From Jiangella gansuensis DSM 44835 (GTDB lineage: Bacteria; Actinomycetota; Actinomycetes; Jiangellales; Jiangellaceae): 64,000 nt of DNA. The notes beneath the pieces were generated by a model. The model worked only from the letters and a program-made list of their open reading frames with translations, was not told the origin of the DNA and made no database searches. The stretch is taken from positions 4,680,070 to 4,744,069 of the forward strand of contig NZ_KI911782.1 in the NCBI RefSeq assembly GCF_000515395.1, in the 5' to 3' direction. Positions 16,542 through 24,842 of the stretch are shown here, one piece after another; the first letter of the stretch is position 1, and each line of letters begins with the position of its first letter. The position numbers were made by a program, and so were the translations under genes.

Positions 16542-17422
16542 CCACCATCGCATTCATCGGCCTCGGCGTGATGGGCGGGCCGATGGCGGCCAACCTGGTG
16601 AACGCGGGCTTCACGGTCGTCGGCTACAACCGCAGCCCGGAGAAGGTGGAGCGGTTCGTCGCCGCTGGCGGTCGTGGCGCCGGCTCCGTAGTCGAAGCCG
16701 TGGCCGAGGCCGACATCGTCATCACCATGCTGCCGGACTCCCCGGACGTCCAGGAGGTGGTGCTCGGCGACGACGGCGTCCTGGCCGGTGCCGCACCCGG
16801 CACCGTCCTGGTCGACATGAGCACCATCCGGCCGGACGTCGCGCGCGAGCTGGCGGCGGCCGGCGCGGAGCGCGGGGTGCGAGTTCTCGACGCCCCGGTC
16901 AGCGGCGGTGAGCAGGGCGCCGTCGACGCCACCCTCTCCGTCATGGTCGGCGGCGACGAGGCCACGTTCGACGAGGTGCGGCCGGTCCTCGACGCGCTCG
17001 GGACCACCGTCGTGCACGTGGGCCCGGCGGGCTCCGGCCAGACGGTGAAGGCGGCCAACCAGCTGATCGTCGCCGGCACGCTCGAGCTGGTAGCCGAGGC
17101 GCTGGTGTTCCTCGACGCCCACGGTGTGGACCGGGAACGCGCGGTCACGGTGCTCGGCGGCGGGCTGGCCGGTAGCGCCGTCCTGGACCGCAAGGCGCCG
17201 GCCATGCTGGGCCGCGACTTCGCTCCGGGCTTCCGGGTCGACCTGCACCACAAGGACCTCGGTATCGTCACCGCCGCCGCCCGCGAGGCCGGCGTGGTCA
17301 TTCCGGCCGGGGCACTGGTGGCGCAGCTGATGGCGTCGTTGCGGGCGCAGGGTCACGGATCGCTGGACCACACCGCGCTGCTCCTGTTGGTGGAGCAGCT
17401 CTCCGGCCGCGGGCCTAGCTGA
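16538..17422 (+). CDS. glxR: 2-hydroxy-3-oxopropionate (tartronate semialdehyde) reductase
   Basis: A 294-aa beta-hydroxyacid dehydrogenase, NAD(P)-dependent. The cofactor motif is FIGLGVMGGPMAANL, the substrate-binding block LDAPVSGGEQGA, the catalytic Lys is in GSGQTVKAANQLIVAG, and DLHHKDLGIV is the C-terminal family motif. It is coupled to hyi by a four-base overlap, which favours tartronate semialdehyde over 3-hydroxyisobutyrate as substrate. The 3' end overlaps the convergent UbiA gene. Confidence 0.87.
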   Translation: MTTIAFIGLGVMGGPMAANLVNAGFTVVGYNRSPEKVERFVAAGGRGAGSVVEAVAEADIVITMLPDSPDVQEVVLGDDGVLAGAAPGTVLVDMSTIRPDVARELAAAGAERGVRVLDAPVSGGEQGAVDATLSVMVGGDEATFDEVRPVLDALGTTVVHVGPAGSGQTVKAANQLIVAGTLELVAEALVFLDAHGVDRERAVTVLGGGLAGSAVLDRKAPAMLGRDFAPGFRVDLHHKDLGIVTAAAREAGVVIPAGALVAQLMASLRAQGHGSLDHTALLLLVEQLSGRGPS

Positions 17423-18359
17423 CGACGCCGGTGTAGGTGAGCACGAACGTCACACTCGGCACCAGGAACAGCACCGCGATCGTGACGATGCCGCGGAACG
17501 ACTGCTCGGCGCGTACCAGCCGGTGGTAGGCCACGATCAGCAGCGGCACCAGGACCACTTCCATCGTCAGCATGCTGCGTGGGATGACCACGCCGGTGGC
17601 GGACATCACCAGCGACAGCACCGCGGCCGCGGTCCACAGCGCCAGCCCGAGCCGGTACGTGCGCGTCGGGCCCAGCCGCACCGCGACGGTGGTGTACCCG
17701 CTGATCCGGTCGGCCCGCAGGTCCGCGAGCGTCGTCGGCAGGTACAGCGCGGCACCGACCAGCGTCCCAAGCACCGCCATCGGCCACGGGAACTCGGCCA
17801 GCGGCCGGACCATGGACCACCCGGCCAGCTGCCCGACCGCCCCGATCGCGAGGGCGTTCACCGCGACGTCGGCGCCCGGGCGGGCCTTCAGCCGCAGTGG
17901 CGGTGCGCTGTACGCCCATCCGACGACGACGACGGCGAGAGTGCCGGCCGCGAACAGCGGGCCGAGCGTGAACGCCACCGCCACCGCCAGCCCACCGGAG
18001 CCGGCCGCGATCCACCGCGCGGCACGCACCGACACCCGTCCGCTGGTCAGCGGCGTCCCAGCCTTGCGCGGGTTGAGCAGGTCACCGCGCAGGTCGTTGG
18101 CGTCGTTCACGGCCAGCACGGACACCCACACCAGCGGGCCGATCACGACGGCGCCGACCGCCAGCGTCGGCAGCTGCTCCAACGTCGGCAGCATCCGCCG
18201 GGTGGCCAGCACGAAGCCCAGGTAGTACGGCACGAGCGAGACGAACCAGAACCACGGCCGGCCGATCGCCAGAACGTCGCCGACGACCTGACGGGGCACG
18301 GACCACAGGCGGACACTCGTATCGCGAGCCATGCCACCGATGCTCCCGGCCCCCGGCAC
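17415..18359 (-). CDS. UbiA-family prenyltransferase
   Basis: A 314-aa membrane enzyme with about eight or nine helices. The first polyprenyl-diphosphate/Mg motif is VNDANDLRGD and the second is LADLRADRISGYTTVAVRLG, both as in UbiA/MenA/chlorophyll-synthase relatives. A GTG start with GGGGGAGG eight bases upstream was chosen, and an ATG nine codons in (MARDTSVRL) is an alternative. No quinone or carotenoid gene is adjacent, so the acceptor is unknown. It may be co-transcribed with the GH3 gene 63 bases upstream. The substrate assignment is open. Confidence 0.82.
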   Translation of the reverse strand: MPGAGSIGGMARDTSVRLWSVPRQVVGDVLAIGRPWFWFVSLVPYYLGFVLATRRMLPTLEQLPTLAVGAVVIGPLVWVSVLAVNDANDLRGDLLNPRKAGTPLTSGRVSVRAARWIAAGSGGLAVAVAFTLGPLFAAGTLAVVVVGWAYSAPPLRLKARPGADVAVNALAIGAVGQLAGWSMVRPLAEFPWPMAVLGTLVGAALYLPTTLADLRADRISGYTTVAVRLGPTRTYRLGLALWTAAAVLSLVMSATGVVIPRSMLTMEVVLVPLLIVAYHRLVRAEQSFRGIVTIAVLFLVPSVTFVLTYTGVVS

Positions 18360-18422
18360 CGGGCCGCCTCCCCCGCGCGAGGGAGCGGCGTCCCTGCGAG
18401 AGGGAGCGACTTCTGCGACGTG

Positions 18423-19913
18423 TCAGCGCGCGAGCTGCCCGGCCAACAGGTCGGCGGCGGCCTGCGCGGTCACCCGGGCCGCGCCGTGCGTGCGGACGTA
18501 GTGCTCGCCGAGGACGTCGGCGACCGGGTTGACGTCGTGGTCGACGACGATGAGGTCCGGCCGCAGCGCCCGGGCCGCCGTCACCACGCCCACCTGCCAG
18601 GGGCGGCGCCGCACCCCGCGGACGCCGACGATGACCCTGCGGTCCGGGTACTCGGCCAGTACGCCGGTGACGTCCGGGGCCCGCTCGGTCAGCCGGACGA
18701 CAACGGTGCCGGGCACGCGCTCGGCGAGGAGGTCCGCGACGCCCCACGGGATCGGCCCGGCCGCGATGGACGGCTCGTCTTCGAGCTGGAGCACCAGTGG
18801 CGGACCGTCCAGCCGCAGGTCGCCGGTTGCGGACACGGCCCGCCGGGCGGCATCGGCCGCGGCACCACCGGACACCGGCCCCGGCCTGGCCGCGGCCAGC
18901 CAGCGGCGCAGGGCCGCCACCCGACCGGCCGCCTCGGCCAGCCGCTGTTCCGGTAGCCGGCCCGATTCCACGGCGCTCACCATGGCGTCGGCCATCGCCT
19001 CGAGGGTCTCCGGGCCGACGGTGTCACCGCCGACGCACAGGGCGTCGACGCCTGCCAGCAGCGCCAGAACGGCCCCCTCGGGGTGCCCGACGGTGCGGCT
19101 GATGGCGTGCATGTCCATGCCGTCGGTCATCACCAGGCCGTCGTAGCCCAGCTCCTCGCGCAGCAGGCCGGTGATGACGGGCCGCGACAGCGTCGCCGGG
19201 CGGTCGCCGTCGAGGGCGGGGAACCGGATGTGCGCCGTCATGACGATCTTCACGTCGGCCTTCACCGCGGCCCGGAACGGCGGCAGGTCACGCTGGTGCA
19301 GCACCTCGAGCGGGTCGTCGATGGACGGGACGGTGAGGTGGCTGTCCTCGCTGGTGCCGCCGTGTCCCGGGAAGTGCTTGGCCGTGGCCGCCACGCCCTG
19401 CGCCTGTTGACCGGCGACGAACGCCGCGACGTGCCGCGACACCAGATCGGTGTCGAAACCGAACGAGCGCACCCCGATGACGGGGTTCCTCGGGTTGGAG
19501 TCGACGTCCGCCACCGGCGCGAAGTTGAGGTGGACGCCACAGGCTCGCAGCCTGGCCCCCATCTCGGTCGCCACCCGCTCCGTCGCCTCCGGGTCGTCGA
19601 GTGCGCCGAGCGCGGCGTTGCCGGGCAGCGTCGAACCGCCCGCGACGTCGAGCCGGGTGACGTCGCCGCCCTCCTCGTCGATGCCGACCAGGAGATCCGG
19701 GCCGGCGTCGCGCAGCGCCGCGGTCAACTCCGCCACCCCGGCGTCCCCGCGGGCGGGGTCGACGTTGCGGCCGAACAGGACGACGCCGCCCAGGCCCTCT
19801 GCGGCCAGCCGGGTCAGCCACGCCGGCGGCGTGCCCTGCCCGACGAAGCCGGGGAACATGGTGGCGAGAGCGAGGCGGCGCAGCTCGGCGCGGCCCGCGG
19901 ACAGGTCGGTCAT
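18423..19913 (-). CDS. GH3 beta-N-acetylhexosaminidase (NagZ-like)
   Basis: A 496-aa glycoside hydrolase family 3 enzyme. The NagZ signature is KHFPGHGGTSEDSH (residues 179-192), containing the Asp/His catalytic dyad, and the nucleophile is Asp264 in LVMTDGMDMHAIS. A C-terminal extension of about 150 residues (from ~345) follows the barrel, as in two-domain actinobacterial NagZ homologues. No signal peptide is seen, so it is cytoplasmic. It starts one base after the permease stop and thus belongs to the sugar ABC operon. The likely job is to split imported chito-oligosaccharides or muropeptide disaccharides into GlcNAc for the PTS/NagA-type pathway. Confidence 0.9.
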   Translation of the reverse strand: MTDLSAGRAELRRLALATMFPGFVGQGTPPAWLTRLAAEGLGGVVLFGRNVDPARGDAGVAELTAALRDAGPDLLVGIDEEGGDVTRLDVAGGSTLPGNAALGALDDPEATERVATEMGARLRACGVHLNFAPVADVDSNPRNPVIGVRSFGFDTDLVSRHVAAFVAGQQAQGVAATAKHFPGHGGTSEDSHLTVPSIDDPLEVLHQRDLPPFRAAVKADVKIVMTAHIRFPALDGDRPATLSRPVITGLLREELGYDGLVMTDGMDMHAISRTVGHPEGAVLALLAGVDALCVGGDTVGPETLEAMADAMVSAVESGRLPEQRLAEAAGRVAALRRWLAAARPGPVSGGAAADAARRAVSATGDLRLDGPPLVLQLEDEPSIAAGPIPWGVADLLAERVPGTVVVRLTERAPDVTGVLAEYPDRRVIVGVRGVRRRPWQVGVVTAARALRPDLIVVDHDVNPVADVLGEHYVRTHGAARVTAQAAADLLAGQLAR

Positions 19914-19914
19914 C

Positions 19915-20826
19915 TCAGCCCTTCACCGCCCCGGACACCAGACCCGAAGTCATCCGGTGCTGGACGAACAAGAAGAAGATCATCACGGGTATCGCGATCA
20001 CCACGGAACCGGCCATGATACCGGCCCAGTCACTGGTCCGGTTGGCCTCGGTGAACGTCTTGAGCCAGATCGGGAGGGTCATGTTCTCCGGCCTCGTCAT
20101 GACGACGAGCGCCAGCGTGAACTCGTTCCAAGCCTGCAGGAACGCGTACACCCCGCTGGCCACCAGGCCCGGCGCCAACAGCGGGAACGTGATGCGGAAG
20201 AACGCCTGCACGCGGCTGCAGCCGTCGACCAGCGCCGCCTCCTCCAGCTCGCGCGGCACGCCGTTGACGAAGCCGCGCAACATCCAGATGGTGAACGGCA
20301 CCACCGCCGCGACGTACAGCAGCGACAACCCCACCACGCTGTTGAGCAGCTGCCACCCCTCCAGCAGCTTGAACTGGGAGATGAACAACCCCTCGGCCGG
20401 GATCATCTGGATGATGAGCACCGCCAGGATGAAGCTGCGACGGCCGCGGAACCGGAACCGCGACAACGCCAGCGCCGCCAGGAACGCGAACACCAGCGCC
20501 GCGGCCACCGTGATCAGCGTGACGACGGCGCTCATCCGGAACGCGCTGAAGAAGTCGCTGTCGAAGACCCGCTCGTAGGCCGACAGCGTGCCGCCCAGCG
20601 GGAGGAACGACGGCTCGGGGCTGCGGATGCGGTTGTACGGCAGGAACGAGCTGTTCAGCATCCAATAGACCGGGAACGCCCAGACCAGCGCGACGGCAAC
20701 GGCCAGGACACCGAACCACCGGCGCCGGGTCCGGGCCGGCCTGCGGCGAGACGGCGGCCTCGCCGGCGGTGCCGCGGGGCGCGGCCCGCCGGTTGTTGTC
20801 GTCGGCGGCGGGGTCAGCGTGCTCAC
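19915..20826 (-). CDS. Carbohydrate ABC transporter permease (MalG-type)
   Basis: A 303-aa inner-membrane permease with six helices and the EAA loop EEAALVDGCSRVQAFFRITF. The first ~45 residues are Pro/Thr/Arg-rich and disordered. The GTG start overlaps the stop of the upstream permease and follows GGAGGAG. It pairs with that permease to form the translocation pore. No ATP-binding gene is in the operon, so a shared MsiK-like ATPase is expected. Confidence 0.9.
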   Translation of the reverse strand: MSTLTPPPTTTTGGPRPAAPPARPPSRRRPARTRRRWFGVLAVAVALVWAFPVYWMLNSSFLPYNRIRSPEPSFLPLGGTLSAYERVFDSDFFSAFRMSAVVTLITVAAALVFAFLAALALSRFRFRGRRSFILAVLIIQMIPAEGLFISQFKLLEGWQLLNSVVGLSLLYVAAVVPFTIWMLRGFVNGVPRELEEAALVDGCSRVQAFFRITFPLLAPGLVASGVYAFLQAWNEFTLALVVMTRPENMTLPIWLKTFTEANRTSDWAGIMAGSVVIAIPVMIFFLFVQHRMTSGLVSGAVKG

Positions 20827-21797
20827 AGCTCCTCCTCCCGGACCAGGACCCGGACGTAGTAGAGGCTCAGCGCCACCGTCAGCAGCAACATGAACCACGA
20901 CGCGGCCGCGGCGAGGCCGAACTCCCCCTCGCCCAGCCCGAGCCGGTAGATGTACGTGCCGATGAGGTTGGTGTCCGCGGTGACCCCGCCGGCGTCCTGC
21001 AACACGAAGATCTGGGTGAACACCTTGAGGTCCCAGATGATCTGCAGCAGGCCGACGATCAACAGCACCGGCCGCACCAGCGGGACGGTGATGGCGCGGA
21101 AGCGCTGCCAGGGTGAGGCGCCGTCGATGCCCGCGGCCTCGTACAGCTCGCCCGGCACCTGTGTCAGCCCCGCGTAGACGGCGAACGCCACGAACGGCAC
21201 GCTCATCCACACCACGATGACGGTGGCGACCGTGAAGAACGACAGCTGGTCGATCAGCCACGAATGCCCGGCGAACTGCTCCAACCCGGCCTGGACCAGC
21301 ACCCAGTTGACCACCCCGTACTGCGCCTCGAACAGCCACTGCCACACGGTCAGCGACGCCAGGTGCGGCATCGCCCAGGCCAGCAGCAACCCGATCTGCA
21401 GCGTCAGCCGCGGCCCCGGTCCCGTCTGCGTCATCAGCACCGCGAGCGCCACACCCAACACCATCGTGATGGATGCGTTGGCCAGGCAGAACAGCACCGA
21501 CCTGAACACGACCGTCCACAGGTACGAGTCCGTGATCAGCTCGACGTAGTTGTCCAGCCCCACCCACTCCGGCGGCTGCCCGAACTGCTGCGCCAGGCCG
21601 TACTCCTGGAACGACATGACGGCCTGACGTACCAGCGGATAGCCGAGCGCCGCCGCGAGCACCAGCACTGCCGGGACCAGCAAGAGGTACGGCAGCACGC
21701 CCGCTCGACGCCGTCGCGGCGCGACCTGGGCCGCCGGCGCCCCGCCGGCCGGCGGCCCAGCGGCCGGGCTAGTCGAGCTGGTCGGCGATGGCCGCAT
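20823..21797 (-). CDS. Carbohydrate ABC transporter permease (MalF-type)
   Basis: A 324-aa permease with six membrane helices and an EAA loop reading YEAAGIDGASPWQRFRAITVP. An N-terminal disordered Pro/Ala/Arg segment of ~30 residues precedes TM1. Its first 29 bases overlap the end of the binding-protein gene. It forms the heterodimeric pore with the second permease. Confidence 0.9.
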   Translation of the reverse strand: MRPSPTSSTSPAAGPPAGGAPAAQVAPRRRRAGVLPYLLLVPAVLVLAAALGYPLVRQAVMSFQEYGLAQQFGQPPEWVGLDNYVELITDSYLWTVVFRSVLFCLANASITMVLGVALAVLMTQTGPGPRLTLQIGLLLAWAMPHLASLTVWQWLFEAQYGVVNWVLVQAGLEQFAGHSWLIDQLSFFTVATVIVVWMSVPFVAFAVYAGLTQVPGELYEAAGIDGASPWQRFRAITVPLVRPVLLIVGLLQIIWDLKVFTQIFVLQDAGGVTADTNLIGTYIYRLGLGEGEFGLAAAASWFMLLLTVALSLYYVRVLVREEEL

Positions 21798-23064
21798 CGG
21801 CGTTCTCGGCGAGCTGCTGGATGTCTCCGCCGTTCGCGATCGCGACGAACAGGTCCTCCAGGATCCGGGAGCCCTCGACCGACGCCCAACCGGCCGCGGC
21901 GGGGGTGAGCTTGGCGTTCGAGACCGCTTCGACGGTGGCCGCGGCGAACTCGTCGGTGCCCAGGCCGGACGCGAGCGACGTCTTGGCCGGGGTGAGGCCG
22001 TTCTCGGCGTACTGGCTCTGGAACTCGTCGCTGAGCATCAGCTCGACCAGATCGCGCGCCAGTTCCTGGTTCGGCGAGGTCGCGGAGACGGCGATGTTGG
22101 AGCCGCCGAGCAGCACCGGCGCGGGTTCACCGTCACTGCCGGGCAGCGCGAAGACGCCGACGTTCGCCATCATGTCCGGGCAGCCGAGCTCCGGGTCCTC
22201 GATGCTGCCGCGCAGCCAGCCCGGGCGCAGTGCCATGCCGACCTCACCGGCACAGAACGGGACGTGCCCGTCGGCCTCGTTGCCGTCCTTCGGCGCACCG
22301 GACGCCTCGGTGAACAGCCGCTGCACCAGTTCCAGACCGGCCTGCGACTCCGGGGTCGACAGCGCGCCGACCCACTCGCCGTCCTCCTCGACGGCGAAGT
22401 CGCCGCCGGCATCCCAGACGAACGCCGCGCCGTCGCGCCAGTCCTGGCCGGGCAGCCAGAACCCGCTGAAGTTGGCGACGCCAGCGTTGTCCTGCTTCAG
22501 CTTCACCGCGGCGTCGACGAACTCCTGCATGGTGGTCGGGACCTCGATGCCGGAGGCGGCGAACAGGTCCTTGCGATAGAAGACGTAGGCCGAACCGGCG
22601 TAGAGCGGGACCGCGTAGGTACGGCCGTCCGCGGTGCCGGCGTCGACGAAGCCCTGGAGCAGGTCCTCGCCGCCGAGGTCCGGCAGCAGGTCGGTGATGT
22701 CGCTGAACGCGCCGACGGTGGTGAACGTGGGCGCCTGCGTGTTGCCGACCTCGACGACGTCCGGGGTCTCGGACTCGCTGCCCAGCGAGGTGGTGAGCCG
22801 GTCGACCAGGCCCTCCCACTGCTGCTCCTCGATGGTCAGCGTCGAACCGGGGTGCCGTTCCTCGAACTCGGCGACCAGCCAGTCGCGCATCGACTGCGGA
22901 GTGTCCGGGCCGTTGATCCACAACCGGAGGTCGGCCGGCTCCGGAGTGCCGCCGGTCTCGGCCCCCGCGGCGGGTTCGGTGCTGTCGTCGCCGTCACCGC
23001 CGCACGCGGAGAGTGCAAGTGCCGCGGCGGCGATGCCGGCGGTGAGTAGACGTGCTCTGTTCAC
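21769..23064 (-). CDS. Sugar ABC transporter substrate-binding lipoprotein
   Basis: A 431-aa extracellular binding protein of the MalE/UgpB class. A lipoprotein signal peptide ends in LALSAC with the lipidated Cys at residue 21, followed by an acidic low-complexity linker. The mature part has MalE-like stretches (LIEEQQWEGLVDRLTTSL-type N-lobe, AVPLYAGSAYVFYRKDLF). The GTG start after AGGAGGAACCGCC was chosen over a longer frame. It heads the operon with two permeases and a GH3 hexosaminidase, so chitobiose or related GlcNAc oligosaccharides are the best substrate guess. Confidence 0.9.
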   Translation of the reverse strand: MNRARLLTAGIAAAALALSACGGDGDDSTEPAAGAETGGTPEPADLRLWINGPDTPQSMRDWLVAEFEERHPGSTLTIEEQQWEGLVDRLTTSLGSESETPDVVEVGNTQAPTFTTVGAFSDITDLLPDLGGEDLLQGFVDAGTADGRTYAVPLYAGSAYVFYRKDLFAASGIEVPTTMQEFVDAAVKLKQDNAGVANFSGFWLPGQDWRDGAAFVWDAGGDFAVEEDGEWVGALSTPESQAGLELVQRLFTEASGAPKDGNEADGHVPFCAGEVGMALRPGWLRGSIEDPELGCPDMMANVGVFALPGSDGEPAPVLLGGSNIAVSATSPNQELARDLVELMLSDEFQSQYAENGLTPAKTSLASGLGTDEFAAATVEAVSNAKLTPAAAGWASVEGSRILEDLFVAIANGGDIQQLAENADAAIADQLD

Positions 23065-23516
23065 GGCGGTTCCTCCTGTGCAAGCGCAAACTGGAAGGTG
23101 CCCTTTCAATAGGTGGTCCTACTGTAAGGTTTCCTATCAGTTCCGCCAGTCACAGTTCCGTAACGCCCTCGGAAATGATCACGTGGCCCATGGGCTCTCC
23201 CGCTCCACCACGAATGCTTGCCCCGTGGAGCGGGAACGGTCCTGGTGGTGGACGACGCCATACGCCCGCCACCACCACCCGCCCACACGTCGACGACACC
23301 TCATGCGCCGCGCGGACGCACCGCGCCCGTCGAGACTGATCCTGCGTCCGTCCCGCAAGTGACGTGCCCGCACGCGCACGACGACGGCCCGATCCGGGCT
23401 TGTGGTCACGGGCCATGCGCCCAGCCGTCTTACCGCTTCAATAGGCAAGCATCCCTGGGGGAGCGGGAAGACCCATGGGCCACGTGATCATTCCCGGACT
23501 AGGACCGGAGAGGGGC
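23065..23516. other. 450-bp intergenic region with AT-rich promoter and large inverted repeat
   Basis: No gene is convincing here. The 5' part (about 23096-23140) is unusually AT-rich for this DNA and probably holds the promoter and operator of the sugar ABC operon, including ATAGG...CCTAT half-sites. The remainder is filled by the large inverted repeat listed separately. Confidence 0.5.
23174..23492. repeat. Large inverted repeat, 49-bp arms around ~220 bp (copy C)
   Basis: The left arm begins AATGATCACGTGGCCCATGG and the right arm is its inverse complement, with about 43 of 49 positions identical. The left arm holds a second, nested hairpin (CCCGCTCCAC / GTGGAGCGGG). The interior of about 220 bp has no convincing ORF. 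The outer ends match copy D, so this looks like a non-autonomous MITE-like element or an expanded intergenic repeat. It separates the ABC operon from the ROK regulator. Confidence 0.7.
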
Positions 23517-24683
23517 TCACTCGGTCGTGGCGAAGAGGTTCTCCCGGGCATGGGCGACGGCGGTCAGGACCGCGCCGCGGAGCACCGGGGCGTCCTTGAC
23601 CGCGGTCGGGACCACCTGCGGGTTCACCGGGGCGATCCGGCGCACGTCGTCGCCGACCAGCTCGCACAGCCGCTCTCCGCCCGCGGCGCCGACCTCGCCG
23701 GCCACGACCACCAACGCCGGGTCGACCACGGCGCAGACGGACGCCACCCCGAGCGCCAGCCGGTGCGAGAACGCGTGCAGGAACTCCTCGGTCGCCGTTC
23801 CACCGGCCAGGGCGACCCGCACCGCCGCGGCGGCCCCGTCGGCGCGGATGCCGTGTTCGCGGGCCAGTTCGCCGACGGCGCCGGCACCGACGAGCGCCTG
23901 GAACGCGCCCTGCGCCGGGCGGTCGACGCTGGCCGGGGACGGCGCTCCGGGCATCGGCAGGTATCCGATCTCGCCGGCCGCCCCGGTGGCACCGCGGTGC
24001 AGGTGGCCGCTGAGGACGACCGCGAGCCCGACACCGCGGCCCACCCACAGCAGCACCATGTCGTCGACGTCACGGGCGGCGCCCTCGGCCCGTTCGGCGA
24101 CGGCGGCGAGGTTGACGTCGTTCTCGAAGGCGACGTCGCAGCCGAGGTCCGCGGCGAGCCGGTCGCGCAGGCCCCGGTGCCAGCCGGGCAGGTCGAAGGA
24201 GAGGTCGATGTCGCCGTGGGTGGGGTCGACGACACCCGGCATGCCGATGACGACGCCGTCGACGTCGCCGACGTGAATGCCCGCTTCGGCCGCCGCGGCC
24301 CGCGCCACGTCGTGGATCAGCCGCTGCGGTGCAGGCCCGCCGTCCAGCGGCTGGGAGACCTGCCCGACGACGGTTCCGGTGACGTCGGCGACGGCGGCGA
24401 CAGCCAGGTCCGGATTGAGCTCGACGCCGATCGAGTGCGAGCAGCCGGGACGCACGGCGTACACCTCGGCGCTGGGGCCGCGGCCGGCCGAGCGGGTGCC
24501 GACGACCTCGACCAGGCCGCGGTCCTGCAGCCGCGCCAGCAGCTGGGAAGCGGTCACCTTGGACAGCCCGGTCATGCGGCCGAGATCGACGCGAGTGAGT
24601 GGCCCGGCGGTGAGCAGCAGCTCCAGCGCGCTGCGGTCGTTGATGGCCCGAAGCAGGCTCGGGGTGCCAGGTCGTTGCGACAC
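23517..24683 (-). CDS. ROK-family transcriptional regulator
   Basis: A 388-aa repressor with an N-terminal winged helix (residues ~10-75; LGRMTGLSKVTASQLLARLQ) and a sugar-kinase-like ROK domain containing VIGMPGVVDPTHG, FENDVNLAAVAE and GATGAAGEIGYLPM. The usual zinc motif CxCGxxGCxE is absent, and the His normally following AGE-IG is Tyr. This is thus an atypical ROK protein that may not bind zinc. The GTG start follows GGAGG. It lies next to the GlcNAc-oligosaccharide-type ABC operon on the same strand and probably represses it (NagC/Rok7B7-like role, inferred). An AT-rich GGAAACAGTCTTATG block precedes it. Confidence 0.85.
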   Translation of the reverse strand: MSQRPGTPSLLRAINDRSALELLLTAGPLTRVDLGRMTGLSKVTASQLLARLQDRGLVEVVGTRSAGRGPSAEVYAVRPGCSHSIGVELNPDLAVAAVADVTGTVVGQVSQPLDGGPAPQRLIHDVARAAAAEAGIHVGDVDGVVIGMPGVVDPTHGDIDLSFDLPGWHRGLRDRLAADLGCDVAFENDVNLAAVAERAEGAARDVDDMVLLWVGRGVGLAVVLSGHLHRGATGAAGEIGYLPMPGAPSPASVDRPAQGAFQALVGAGAVGELAREHGIRADGAAAAVRVALAGGTATEEFLHAFSHRLALGVASVCAVVDPALVVVAGEVGAAGGERLCELVGDDVRRIAPVNPQVVPTAVKDAPVLRGAVLTAVAHARENLFATTE

Positions 24684-24829
24684 GTGGCCTCCGATTCGCC
24701 AGCTGGAAACAGTCTTATGAAAAGAATTCTTGGCGACACCGTACATCCCGCCCCGGTGACGGGCGAGTACCGCGCCACCGCCGCCGCTCCGGCCAGACGG
24801 CCGGTTGGAAGGGTCCCCACCAGTGATGG

Positions 24830-24835
24830 CATGCT
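24830..24835 (+). promoter_or_regulatory. Candidate leaderless -10 of SMC-like operon
   Basis: CATGCT lies seven bases before the ATG, with TTGGAA 19 bp upstream as a possible -35. There is no Shine-Dalgarno. Confidence 0.35.
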
Positions 24836-24842
24836 GTCCGGC

